Numbered from the stretch's first letter, positions 53,709 to 64,000 are shown. The stretch: DNA of 64,000 nt from Sporopachydermia quercuum (GCA_001599295.1 BCGN01000002.1:1116001-1180000), one strand, 5' to 3'. Numbers and translations are program-made. The notes: generated by a model not told the origin, from the sequence alone.

Positions 53709-54389
53709 TTAGATGTTAGAGGGGTAGAGCATGATGCGAACAGTGGCGCCGAAAGTCTTAGGAGGTAAGTTCTTCTTAAAGTTCGCTCGGACAGCACCAG
53801 AGTTACCGTGTGTTCGGGAGATCTTTCCCCACATAACTCTGATCTTTGAACCTTTGATTTCCTTGGAGGCCCTGTAAACGAAAGCGACTCTCTTTCCAAG
53901 GTAGAATTCAGCTTCCTTAGGAGAAGTGACGCCTTCAATCTTGATCAAAGAGACGTTAGGGTGGTTAACGTTCTTACTTCTTTGGTAAGAAACATGCTTT
54001 CCCTTGACGTACACTAAATTATGTTAGAATCAGTTTGACAAAATAGAAACTTCAAAATGATGTGATTGATAAGGTATTAGTTCCACAATTCGGTGCGGTT
54101 TGAAACGACTCTCCGTCGCACATTTCTCGGTTTTTCCCATATCAGACTGGCTCTCCGGGAAGAACGACCATCATAACTATTATGTCGCAATTTGTTGAGT
54201 TGAGCGAAGTTCTTGCAATAAATAGTCTGTTGATACATTGGCTCTAGTGACTTATTGGATAAAAACGATTATATCTTATCTACTATGCTTCTTAACACTA
54301 CTTCATACCCATCATGCACCAATCTCTCAATCATCATCATTATTATTTCAATATTGATCGATAAACATACGTCTATGTGATTCAGTCAT
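53709..54389 (-). CDS. RPL33: Ribosomal protein eL33 (L35Ae)
   Basis: Exons 54389-54371 (19 nt) and 54013-53709, giving 107 aa, the same length as S. cerevisiae Rpl33. Exon 1 encodes MTESHR plus one base; the intron (357 nt) splits the Leu codon before [13 protein letters not shown]. The rest ([12 protein letters not shown]-like block, [34 protein letters not shown], and the end MLYPSNI) is typical eL33. A short first exon followed by a longish intron is the usual design for yeast ribosomal protein genes. The middle of the intron is GC-richer than its ends (see findings). Confidence 0.97.
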
Positions 54390-55093
54390 TTTCGAAATTA
54401 TATGTCCTAAGTTGACTTAAAGTATCCTTGAACTGTTGTTGTTACTTTGAATCTTTTGATTAGTATCAAGTTATATCACAATAACCACTAGCCTATTGAT
54501 TGTTCAAATACAACAAAGTAATCTGATGTATCAAACTGAATGTGATAGTGGAGCCTGGAATCTGCGTGGTGTATCATCCGAATTACAAGCGATTCCATTG
54601 CGTTGCTTACATCTTTAATCTTAGTCATGGAACTCATAGAAATTTTTATCCCATGATTGGAAACATTTCAGTGACGTTTCTAATATCCTGGTATTATTTT
54701 AACCCTTTTGATTTGCACGTGATATATTAACCCTGGGTAGTTCTTACTGAAGCATGTATACTGACTGCATCATCCTGCACATCGGATAAATTACCACTTG
54801 CATTATAAACTTATCTCCCCCACGCTTTCAGAATTTTTCTTGATGCGTTAAGATAACAATGAAGAACAATAAAAAAATGTGGGGAAATCAACTGGCTTTT
54901 CTAGGATTATCTCTGAATCATACAAATACAAACCAGTTCTCTTATGATATATATAAGATGGAAGATGAAATTGTAAAACAATGGTTTTTCAGTCAATTAG
55001 TAAAGTTATGTAGCAAAAAATGATCATAATTTCGCTGCAGCACAAAAATTTAGAGCTCGTTAGTGTTTGTTTGTGCAACTAACTAGAAGAAAA
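54390..55093. promoter_or_regulatory. Divergent region RPL33 / cytochrome b2-like gene
   Basis: 704 bp between two starts. A CACGTG at 54716 (listed) is the clearest site. A 62-codon plus frame at 54542-54730 is judged chance. Confidence 0.45.
54716..54721. promoter_or_regulatory. CACGTG (Cbf1-type site) upstream of RPL33
   Basis: GCACGTGATA context, 327 bp upstream of RPL33 and 373 bp upstream of the b2-like gene. Cbf1 is a known regulator of ribosomal protein genes in Candida albicans, so a link to the CBF1 gene in this window is plausible but unproven. Confidence 0.35.
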
Positions 55094-56914
55094 ATGATTC
55101 GGATTACTCAAGAGGAATGTATGTCATTTATAATCTTGTAGGGAAATCTATTCTTATTTATGTTTCAATTCATTCCGATCTCTAACATGATCACACAGTG
55201 GCTAAACATAAGACGAAATCTTCCTACTGGGTAGCAATTAATGGTAAAGTGTACGATGTTACAAACTTCTTACAGCAGCACCCAGGTGGTCCTAAAGTAA
55301 TTCAGAGATTAGCCGGTAAAGATGCCACCAAAGCTTTTATGAAGTTTCATGAACCAGATGCTATAAACGAACTACCGAAAGGAGCTTATAAAGGCGAATA
55401 CGTTACTTCTAAATTGGCTAATTCAACCGCTTATAGGAAGTCAATAAGCACTCAAAAACCAGCGGTTTTGAGAGGATTCATTACAGCGCCTGCTGTGAAT
55501 TCTACAAATGCACCCAAGACAGATAAAGATAATTCAGACCAAGTAATTATACCTAAGATATTACCACCTTTAAGCCATGTATTAAATTTACGAGAGTTTG
55601 AACAGTTAGCTAAAACACAACTTGATGCACCATCTTGGGCGTATTATTTTTCTGGTTCTGATGATATGGTGACAAAGAATTACAACAACATGATATTCTC
55701 AAAAGTAATCTTCAAACCAAGGATATTTGTAGATGTTGCAGAAGTGTCAACAAAATCTAGTATCTTGGGAGTCCCTACAGAGTTACCATTCTTTATTAGC
55801 CCTGCTGCTATGGCAAGATTAGCCCATCCAACTGGGGAGGTTGGAATTGCTAACGCATGTGGAAAGAAGGGAATATTACAGATGATTAGTAATAACTCTT
55901 CGATCCCTTTCGAAAAAGTTGTCAAGGAGGCTTCTAATCCCAATCAAAAGTTTTGCTTTCAACTATACGTTCAAAATGACAGACCAAAAAGTGAATCAAT
56001 GCTCAAGAGAGTTATAGGAACAGGAAAGTGTGTAGCCATAGTATTAACTTTAGACGCTGCTTGGCCCGGTAAGCGCGAAGATGATGAAAGAATCAAAAAC
56101 TTAGAGGCTGGTGATGAAGAAGAGGAAGATGATGATGAAACTCCTTCCCAGAATTCAGGTGATATCAGGGATAATCTTGATGCTGCAAAACAATCTAAAG
56201 GTGGTTTAGGAAAGGCCCTGTTTGCCGGTACCAGCGCAAGTCTGGTTTGGGATGATTTGAAATGGTTGAAGAGTCAGATTCCTGCTGATACGAAAATTGT
56301 TCTTAAAGGATTGCAACATATTCAAGATGTGATTAAAGCTTCTGAGAATCCATTTGTTGATGGTGTCATCATATCAAATCATGGAGGAAGAGCCCTTGAT
56401 TATGCTCCTCCTCCTTTACTTGTTTTAGAAGAACTGAGAAAAGTTTCCCCAGAAACATTCAACAAGATAGAAGTTTATATTGACGGTGGCATCAAAAGAG
56501 GTACTGATGTTGTGAAAGCTTTATGCATAGGTGCCAAACAAGTTGGTATAGGAAGAGCTGCCTTATATGGTCTTACAGGTTACGGTGAAGAAGGAGTCAT
56601 TCGAACCATTCAAAGTATGTTGATCCTAAAATAACTTTGCTCTAATGATTATTGTAATACGTGAGATACTAACAACCATCAATCTAGTTTTGAAAGAAGA
56701 AGTTGAAACAGCAATGAGACTTGTAGGAGTAACCTCAATTGATCAACTAGGCCCTCATCTGGTAAGTCGAAGATTTCCCAACTCATTTATCGTGAGCAAT
56801 TATTACTGGTTGATTTTCTGCATTCACTGAACTACTTATTAATTTTTATTTCTCTCATAGGTCAACCCTCGTCAATTAGACTTACTACTTGATATTCCTT
56901 TATACAAATTATAG
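55094..56914 (+). CDS. Cytochrome b5-FMN 2-hydroxyacid dehydrogenase (cytochrome b2-like), no visible mitochondrial presequence
   Basis: Exons 55094-55118 (25 nt), 55199-56614, 56688-56761 and 56861-56914, giving 522 aa. Residues 5-75 are a cytochrome b5 domain with heme ligands His36 (QQHPGG) and His59 (MKFHEP). The FMN barrel follows: FISPAAMARLAHPTGE, the LTLDAAWPGKREDD loop start, an acidic/disordered loop, VLKGLQHIQDVIKA, and the catalytic SNHGGRALDY with His403. The closing IYIDGGIKRG-like and GIGRAALYGL blocks and an extended C-terminal tail are as in S. cerevisiae Cyb2. Cyb2 has an 80-residue bipartite presequence; here the b5 domain begins at residue 5, so a location outside the intermembrane space is likely. 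The actual substrate (L-lactate or another 2-hydroxyacid) is not determined. Confidence 0.9.
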
Positions 56915-57705
56915 ATGACGTTATGAAGTGGCTTTGAAGGTGAACGAATTAATATTTTTATATAGTATAGATATATTGAATATAAGTTTAATTATATATA
57001 CTTTAAATCTTCATCAATAAATGAACAACCGTATTTGGAGTTTGCTAAGTTTCTATTTAAGTTAATATTAGGTCTAATATCTTGAATGTTACTACTTACT
57101 TACTTCCTTAATTACTTTCTTACTTAATTCAATACTAAGATTTTGTCAGTGTTCTACATCAAGCTTCTAACAAGCAGTTATTGCTGTAGAAAACAACCAT
57201 TTTCATCTCCATCTCCATCTGGTCATGCTCTCCTTTCACGTGCTTTTTCAGCATCATCTACGTTAGGTCTCCTTTCATACTCTATATGATGATCCTCTCG
57301 TCAATTCGCCAATTAATCTGAAAGAGCGTATCAAATTGGAAATTTTAGATTCAAATTGCATATGCTTCATATAAATCAGTAAAATACTTTCTTCTCCTTG
57401 TTAGAGGCCAGTTCTAACTAATAAAACAAGAGAAAGCAAGGAAGAAAAAATTATTAAAATAGAAAATCATTAGGATTTGAATGGTATTCCATCAAGCCAT
57501 TTATAATTGTATAGCAACAGAAGAACTAAGTACTTATCTGGTAGTAGTAGTAGTTCTTTATCTTTATTCAATTAGTATTGTGTGTCTGATTAATTGATTG
57601 CAGAGAGGTCGAGGATTATTTGCAATTCAACTTCTAGTTGTGTCTATTTTGTAGTACACGAATTAGCTTAATTCTGTGGATTGATTATTAAATTAATTCA
57701 CGAAG
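56915..57705. promoter_or_regulatory. Intergenic cytochrome b2-like gene to PBY1
   Basis: 791 bp, tandem orientation. Contains imperfect ACTT tetranucleotide repeats at about 57095-57127, a CACGTG at 57237-57242, and TAGTAGTAGTAG at about 57541-57552. No gene seen. Confidence 0.4.
57237..57242. promoter_or_regulatory. CACGTG upstream of PBY1
   Basis: TTTCACGTGCTT context, 464 bp upstream of the PBY1 ATG. Possible Cbf1 site by consensus only. Confidence 0.25.
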
Positions 57706-60700
57706 ATGCATGTATTGGTATGTAACTTGAGAAGAAACTTGAAGTTTGAGCAGTCATGGTTGTTTATATCCTTAAGACAGCTGAGAGAGTTGCGTTAGAA
57801 GAAGAATACAATCAAAGAATGGTTGGACTAACAATGGACAATCGCAGGTTACCAATGATGATGGTCCCCCAAATGATTTGACCTCACCTTATATCAGATA
57901 CTTCGTTGAAGCTTTGCATAAATATACGGACTGGGAGATTTCTGTGGTACTACCAAATACTCAAAGGTAAGTTATTGAAAATGATGCTTAGCTGGATAGA
58001 AGAGAGTGACCTCAAATTATCCTGGTGGTAATTTTTGTTGTAGGACACAATGTTTTTCTCTGAGTGTAGCTGTTGGTACTAACACTTAATTATAATGACA
58101 GATCATGGATTGGCAAAGCTCACTTTGCAGGAAAGAATTTAACAGCATCATTTATAAAGCCATCATATAATAATAACACGTTTGAAGGACCAACAGCACT
58201 TCCTCAAGATGACGGATCAGAAGAATGGGTTCTTTTAGATGGTACACCTGCTTCCTGTACAGATATTGGAATCCATCATATTGGTAAACAAAAAAGCCCA
58301 ATTGATTTGGTTATATCAGGTCCAAATTATGGTAGAAACTGTACTGCAGTTTATATCATGGCCAGTGGTACAGTTGGTGCTGCAATGGAAGGCGCATTAG
58401 CAGGTGTGAAATCAATTGGTCTGTCATATGCATTTGAATCCCGTGATCATGATCCAGTAATAATCACTCAAGCTTCTAAAAATGCAGTTCGTATCATTGA
58501 TCACTTGTATAAAAATTGGTCAAATGATAAATCAGTTGATCTTTACACTATCAACATTCCATTAGTGAAGTCGTTGAACGATAATACGGAAATATATTTT
58601 TGTCCTATTTTACAGAATCGATGGGGCAGCGTTTTCGAACAAAGAGAACCTGAACCCGAAGCTAGCACTGAAGATATAATAGATGGAAGTGAACTTCAAA
58701 AGATTCAATACCATTGGAAGCCAGATTTCACAGCAGTACATAAATCTGTTGTTGCAAGTGAAAATGATGGCATCAATGATGGATTGATAGTTCATAAAGG
58801 CATGATTAGGTATGTTGAGATCTGAGTTTCAGAATGGGTATAGTTTTTTTGAGCTCTTTTGAGTTTTAGTTGGTCCCCTGGGGTTTTAGAGATTTTTATT
58901 AACATATATTTTTCTTCTAGCGTTACACCATTAAGAGCTACTTTCAAAGATGTGCCAGTTTCTGGGAGATTAGTTTTGTAAGTAGCATATTATATATTTT
59001 ACAGCATGCAAATTTGAATTGATTTATTGGTATGGAGTGAGATCAATTTCATGAGATAATTTTTTTCGTAAGAAGTAATTTTAGCAACTTGACGGTTATT
59101 GCATACCTATCATGACAAGAATTTCTCCTCCCGGATGATTTTTATTTTGAAAGTATTGGCCTTGTTGTCAAACTTTCATCAACAAGCTTCCTCGCGCATA
59201 CATACTTCAAATAAAACTTCCAATACAATCTTTGAATTATTTCTACGTTCAAATTTAGGAGGATTTGTTGTAACTGTACATTCAACATGCATGGGAAGTC
59301 TAGTCATTATTAATAAGTTACTAACATTGGTTACTTCACTTTTTGTTCTAAGGGAGAATAAATTCAGCAATCAAGAAAACGTTGAAAAGCAAGCATTAAT
59401 TACTATTTCTAACTCAAACTACATCTATCTTCCTATAAAGGAAGCTTTGGATAAATATTTGCCAGAAGTTCAAATTATATCTTCGAAAGATCAAGTCAGC
59501 GATAACGTGAAAAAGCTCTTTCAATATGGTGAATACGAGGATTTAGACTTTGACCAAATCATGGAAAACAAAGATTACTTGTCTTGTGCATATATCTATC
59601 GGTATGTGAACTGTTTGGAGAATAATATTGATGACATAGCATCATTTGCGCTGTAGTTCTAACTTTGGATGGATGCTTTTGTTCTTTTTATGGTAGGGTG
59701 AACCTTTTTATCTTTGAACTAACAAAATACTCTCATGTTTATAGAAAAGCATTGATCAGAAAGCATTATCTAGCTAGAACAATTCTAACATACATTGCTA
59801 AGAATCCCAATTCTATCCTGAAGAAAGCTTTTCCTGAGACTTTTAACATTGAAGTTGACTATGCAAGATTTTTAGATGATGCATTGGATGAGGCATATGA
59901 ATTAAGAGAAGAAATTGAAGAAGGAAAAAACGTTTGGATTTTGAAACCTAGTATGAGCGATAAAGGACAAGGTATTCGTATTTTTAGAACAATTGAGGAA
60001 CTAGAAGATATATTTGATGAATTTGAAGAAGAAGAAGAAGAAGAAGAAGAAAAAGAAGAAAAAGAAGAAAGGGAGGAAAATGATGAGTCAACAGAAAATG
60101 GTGCTGCTAATTCAGATATCGAAAGTAAACTACGAAAGCAATCACATGGCTCTTTCTTTGATAATGGTGTTATAGTCTCTCAATTGAGAGATTTTGTCGT
60201 CCAGAAGTATATTCATAATCCTCTACTTCTAAATGAATATGATAACCGCAAATTTCATATCCGAACATACATTCTAAGTGTCGGTGCTTTACAAGTTTAT
60301 ACCTACAAACAAATGTTAGCATTATTTGCTTCAACACCTTATCCAAGCTCTTTAGATTCAAACATTTTGGACAGTGATTTAAATAGTCATCTAACTAATA
60401 CTTGTCTTCAATCTGATCCCAATGAGGCGACAGTGGTGGAAGTCAGTGAATTGAAAGGTTTGGAACCTGAACAGAAATCAAGGATCTTCAATCAAATTGA
60501 TGAGATTGTTAAGGATTTGTTTTCAGCTGCTGTTAATAACGATAGAATTAACTTTCAGCCGTTACCGAACGCTTATGAAGTTTTTGGAGTTGATTTCTTA
60601 GTTGACTCTGATTTGAATGTTAGTTTACTAGAAGTTAACGCATATCCCGATTTTAAGCAAACTGGTGATGAATTGAAAGATGTGATTTATGGTTTATTTG

Positions 60701-60810
60701 ATGCAGTAGTACAACAAGCAGTTGTACCCTTCTTTAAATCGTCAGAATCCAAATCAATTTCAAAATTCTTTTCTCCTGTATTAAAGCTTGACGTCAATGG
60801 CTCATGGTGA
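57706..60810 (+). CDS. PBY1: Pby1: SurE-like phosphatase domain fused to a tubulin-tyrosine-ligase-like domain
   Basis: Six exons: 57706-57717 (12 nt, four codons), 57848-57966, 58102-58809, 58921-58977, 59353-59601 and 59745-60810, giving 736 aa. The SurE domain starts at once: MHVLVTNDDGPPND (metal-binding Asp-Asp), then SWIGKAHFAGKNLT, DGTPASC and SGPNYGRN. The second half is an ATP-grasp TTL domain: RKALIRKHYLART, ILKPSMSDKGQGIR, the DNRKFHIRTYIL block, SHLTNTCLQ and LLEVNAYPDFKQTG. S. cerevisiae Pby1 (P-body associated) has the same two-domain plan and 753 aa. A GAA repeat at about 60025-60073 encodes a Glu-rich run inside the ligase domain. Intron 4 is 375 nt, longer than the others. 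Confidence 0.95.
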
Positions 60811-61260
60811 AACAAAAGTTAATCAAAATGGATCTATATATAACATTTATAAGCATCTTCGCTTTGAACATCATATAAATGCATATGGCTGATGTATCAA
60901 AGGGTTTGTTTATTAAGACTCCGCTATATGAATCTAAGAGTAGTTTATACGCCTGCAAACTACAACATGATAGGGCACAGCAAGTTAACGAAGTAAATAG
61001 CATACAAACACGAGATAACAAAGAATATACAGATTGTGATTAACGATACCAATCAAATAATCACCAAAGCTAAAACAATCACAACCCATGCACACTTCGC
61101 ACTTCAATTATTCACTGAGTCATCAAAATAATACACTTTCATATTTGCTTCATCATTCTCTCAGAGCATTTACCTACATTTCTAAACCCTAAACTTCTAA
61201 TTAAACAATAATAACAAAAATTAAAGACCCGCTGTTAAACTTATCACCTAGAAAAATACA
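60811..61260. terminator. Convergent 3' region PBY1 / RXT2
   Basis: 450 bp between two stops, AT-rich. A 75-codon minus frame reaching into the PBY1 end is judged a shadow. No RNA gene recognised. Confidence 0.4.
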
Positions 61261-62567
61261 TTATTTTTTATCTTCTGTATTGTTCTGAGCTTCATCAACA
61301 ATGATCCTCTTTCCAGATGCAGCCCCAACATTCTCATCAACATCACCTGCCATTTCTTTACTCCATCTATAGATAAGATTCTTAAGACGTTCTGCTCTAA
61401 CTAACCCTAGTCTTACTGTGCGCATGCAACGAATAAACTTTTCATTGCGCTGAAGAGCAATCTGAGTTAATTGTCTAGTCTCTTCTGCATTTTCTGGAGT
61501 TATTCCAAAATTAACATCAAAAGGAATTCTTGGTAAAGCAAAAAATGAGCTTTCTTCATCTAATTCTTCTTGAGCAGCTTGAACTTGAGCAGCTTGTTTT
61601 CTTGTTATCCTTTTGTTTGCAATTTNTTCTGGCTCAGGTGACGATTCTTTAGTTTCATTAGTTTCTGAAGTCTCGGCAGCAGTTCCATCTTGATTTTCAT
61701 CTTTCACATCACCAACTGATACAGAACTAGTTGCAACAGATTTGCTATTGTTGTTGTTATTACTATCTTCACTCTTGCTATCATTAGTTTTATCATCTGT
61801 GAAACCAAAAGTCGATATAGAAGAATTCTGAGAGTAAGGAGAAGCACTTTTCAAACTTCCAATAACTTCTTCTAGCAGCCCTTTCGTTTTATTCAACGAT
61901 AAATTCTCGTCATAATCAGGAAGGTTTAATTTTTCAGGTAACAAAAAGGAAGGGTCATCACCCAAGAAAACTTGCATCAAATTAGAGAACTGTACAACAT
62001 TCTTCTGTTCTTCACTAATGACATCTAAGGCTCTAGCCGCTAGAGTTCGAAGGGTTCCACCAGTGAAAGTGCGAGATATTGCTTTATGACTAACTATTTC
62101 AGCAGGATCCGTTATTGGTGCAAGCAATTCCTCAAGTTTGATGTTAGCAAGAATATCCCCTTCATCAATTCCATTTTCCTGATTATCGGTATCATTCGTA
62201 GATTCTTCATCATCTGCATTCCTTATTTTTCTTTTCTTATATAATATTGGTCTTTTGAACCCTTTATATGAAGCATAACCATATCTAGAGGTCGACANAG
62301 TAGTACTACCCATTCTTCCTTCATGGATTTGAGATGCCCCTCTTTTTAACTTAAGACCCCTGTTGGGAACACCTTCTTCAATTGATGAAGCATCAGAATC
62401 AACATCTTCTTCTTCATCTCCTCGCTTCACCGCTTCCTTGAATTTTCTAAAAAAGAAACAAATAAAAAGTTAGCATCAATAAATTCCCACTATACTAACT
62501 AAAATCAAACCACAATCAAATATCAATTAACATACGCTATACTAGCAAGGCTCTTCTGATCAATCAT
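61261..62567 (-). CDS. RXT2: Rxt2, subunit of the Rpd3L histone deacetylase complex
   Basis: Exons 62567-62536 (32 nt) and 62446-61261, giving 405 aa; the intron is 89 nt with a GTATGT donor. The conserved Rxt2 N-terminal domain is visible: NRGLKLKRGASQIHEGR, YKGFKRPILYKKRK, IKLEELLAPITDPAEI, the ISRTFTGGTLRTLAARALDVI block and FLGDDPSFLLP. A low-complexity Ser/Asn/Glu middle follows, then a second helical block (IALQRNEKFIRCMRTVRLGLVRAERLKNLIYRW in pieces). The product works in histone deacetylation and repression. Ns at 61626 and 62300. Confidence 0.85.
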
Positions 62568-63175
62568 GGTATATCACTGTTATTAGTTCGAGGTGATACT
62601 TGCAGACTTGCATTCAACGAAACAATTTCAACATAAAACCAGCTAGTCAAATTAACTAAAACAAAATCCCTTGAGTCGGTCTCATTCATTCCCGTCTCAT
62701 GAAGTTAGCACTATTTCGTGATAATGTAGGAACACCTAATTAGCAGGTCGAGAAAAACTGGTTATGAAGAGATAGAAATTTAATCACCCACAATTACATT
62801 AGGGAGGATGAGAGTCCCATATGGGGGGGTATCTTTTGATGAAGATGAGATCACATGTCAGAGAAGTTTGATAATAAACGATTATATAACCATTTAAAAT
62901 GTTACCCGGAAGCCACGAATTGGTTTCCCAAGAACTCAAACACGAAATGAAATCAGTCGCCAAATCATTTTTGTTATACGTACCGCGTCTTAGTAGTCTA
63001 TTGTTCTTTATTCGTTTTCTGTCACTTGTTATTCTTTTACTTCTTTACGATTGTTTTGCTTTCAATACGTCAAAGATATTTGTCTTTAGTTTTATTTAGA
63101 GAACGAGATATTTTGAAGAACACATTCATTTTGTATTAGTTTTCTAATTCCCAATCTATATATAAAAATCGCAAG
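62568..63175. promoter_or_regulatory. Divergent region RXT2 / POL30
   Basis: 608 bp. Contains a CACGAAA at 62941 (listed). A 66-codon plus frame with an ATG at 62899 and a hydrophobic middle ends at 63099, 76 bp before POL30; it could be an upstream ORF but I do not recognise it. Confidence 0.45.
62941..62947. promoter_or_regulatory. SCB-like element CACGAAA upstream of POL30
   Basis: Matches the Swi4/Swi6 cell-cycle box CRCGAAA, 235 bp upstream of the POL30 ATG. PCNA genes are G1/S-induced in yeasts. Single short match, so tentative. Confidence 0.35.
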
Positions 63176-64000
63176 ATGTTGGAGGGAAAATTCGATGAAG
63201 CTTCTTTATTGAAGAAGGTACGTAATTTATGATTTTTGGAGCAATCAATGACATCGATGAATCCAATACTAACAGTGATTTAATTAGATTGTTGATGCTA
63301 TCAAGGATTCAGTCCAATTATGCAATTTCAACTGCACAGAAGAAGGAATCGCTGTTCAGGCAGTTGATGATTCCCGAGTTTTATTGGTGTCTCTGTTGAT
63401 CGGAGCTGATGCTTTCACTGAATACAGGTGTGACAGAAGCATAACTCTCGGTGTTGACTTGAATCCATTTTCAAAAGTTATCAAATGTGGTGACAATGAT
63501 GATTTCTTGACTTTAATCGCTGAAGATAACCCAGATTCCATTAGATGTGTTTTTGAAGATAAGAAGAAGGATAGAATTTCAGAATACTCCTTGAAGTTAA
63601 TGGACATTGACTCTGATTTCTTGAAAATCGATGATATGGATTATAGCGCTACGATTACTATGCCTTCAAGTGATTTTGCCAGAATTTGCCGTGATTTAAA
63701 AACTCTTAGTGAATCATTAACCGTAGACGTTACTAAAGAAACTGTCAAATTCTCCACTGAAGGTGAACTGGGAACTGGTAATGTTGTCATCAAACCATTT
63801 ACGGATTTAGATAATGCTGATAACTCTGTAAGAATTCAGTTATCTGATCCCGTTAATTTGTCTTTTGGCCTCAAATACTTGAATGATATCATCAAAGCCA
63901 CCAACTTATCATCTACAGTTACTATCAAGCTCATCAATGAAGCACCAGCATTGTTCGAATACAAAATTCCTGGAGGTCATCTAAGATTTTTCTTAGCCCC
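63176..64000 (+). CDS. POL30: Proliferating cell nuclear antigen (3' end off the window)
   Basis: Sliding clamp for replicative polymerases, loaded by RFC (RFC5 in this window). Exons 63176-63217 and 63288 to the window edge; the 70-nt intron has donor GTACGT and a TACTAACAG branch point. The visible 251 codons start MLEGKFDEASLLKKIVDAIKD and include QAVDDSRVLLVSLLIG, EDKKKDRISEYSLKLMDID and PGGHLRFFLAP; about six residues should remain beyond the edge compared with S. cerevisiae (258 aa). Codon boundaries and both conserved domains are intact. Confidence 0.97.

Noticed and set aside
59099-59352. Extending PBY1 exon 5 upstream through a long open frame (59099-59352)
   Set aside because: Splicing 58977 to 59353 keeps the frame, uses GTAAGT and a TACTAAC/AG acceptor, and gives an alignment to yeast Pby1 without an 85-residue insertion. 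The open stretch is intron 4.

Overview
The window is nuclear chromosomal DNA of a budding yeast (Saccharomycotina). It is AT-rich and gene-dense: 30 protein genes were recognised on both strands, two of them cut by the window edges (SWC3 on the left, POL30/PCNA on the right). Three observations constrain the lineage. (1) Introns are very frequent for a budding yeast: I placed 39 introns in 17 of the 30 genes. They use GTAAGT/GTATGT-type donors, TACTAAC-like branch points and short AG acceptors, and cluster at gene 5' ends, often after a tiny first exon. (2) CTG reads as leucine at conserved positions (for example RFC5 DDRLS and RPL33 SHRLYV), so this is not a CUG-Ser yeast. (3) An IND1 gene, the iron-sulfur assembly factor for respiratory complex I, implies that complex I is present. 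Together these point to an early-branching, complex-I-bearing yeast rather than Saccharomyces or Candida; I cannot name the species.

Layout: SWC3(-) / SMC5(+) share a divergent promoter, then mitochondrial GluRS MSE1(-), an L-2-hydroxyglutarate dehydrogenase-like gene(+), TFIIH kinase KIN28(-), mitochondrial release factor MRF1(+), carnitine carrier CRC1(-), CBF1(+), N-terminal amidase NTA1(-), ACT1(+), soluble fumarate reductase fused to cytochrome b5 (-), RAD54(+), YRB30(-), a BLOC-1 subunit 2-like gene(+), MSS1(-), IND1(+), a Ser/Thr-rich surface glycoprotein(+), the copper-fist regulator HAA1-like(+), TAH18(-), MGE1(+), mitochondrial PheRS MSF1(-), MRPL16(+), RFC5(-), TIM12(-), COX9(+), RPL33(-), a cytochrome b2-like dehydrogenase(+), PBY1(+), RXT2(-) and POL30(+).

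The genes are ordinary cellular functions. There is a strong mitochondrial component (translation: MSE1, MSF1, MRF1, MRPL16, MSS1; import and folding: TIM12, MGE1; respiration: COX9, IND1; transport: CRC1). There is also an S-phase/repair component (SMC5, RAD54, RFC5, POL30), and MCB/SCB-like sites lie upstream of SMC5, RFC5 and POL30. CACGTG sites, the known target of Cbf1 encoded in this same window, lie upstream of CBF1, RAD54, RPL33/CYB2-like and PBY1. I saw no rRNA, tRNA, transposon, virus-derived element or CRISPR array.

I did not find a new multi-gene system. The most unusual items are a six-nucleotide exon in COX9, a 14-nucleotide exon in ACT1, a coding-like tail downstream of the stop of the surface glycoprotein gene, an orphan open frame with an acceptor-like boundary at 25740, and a GC-rich, foldable core in the RPL33 intron.
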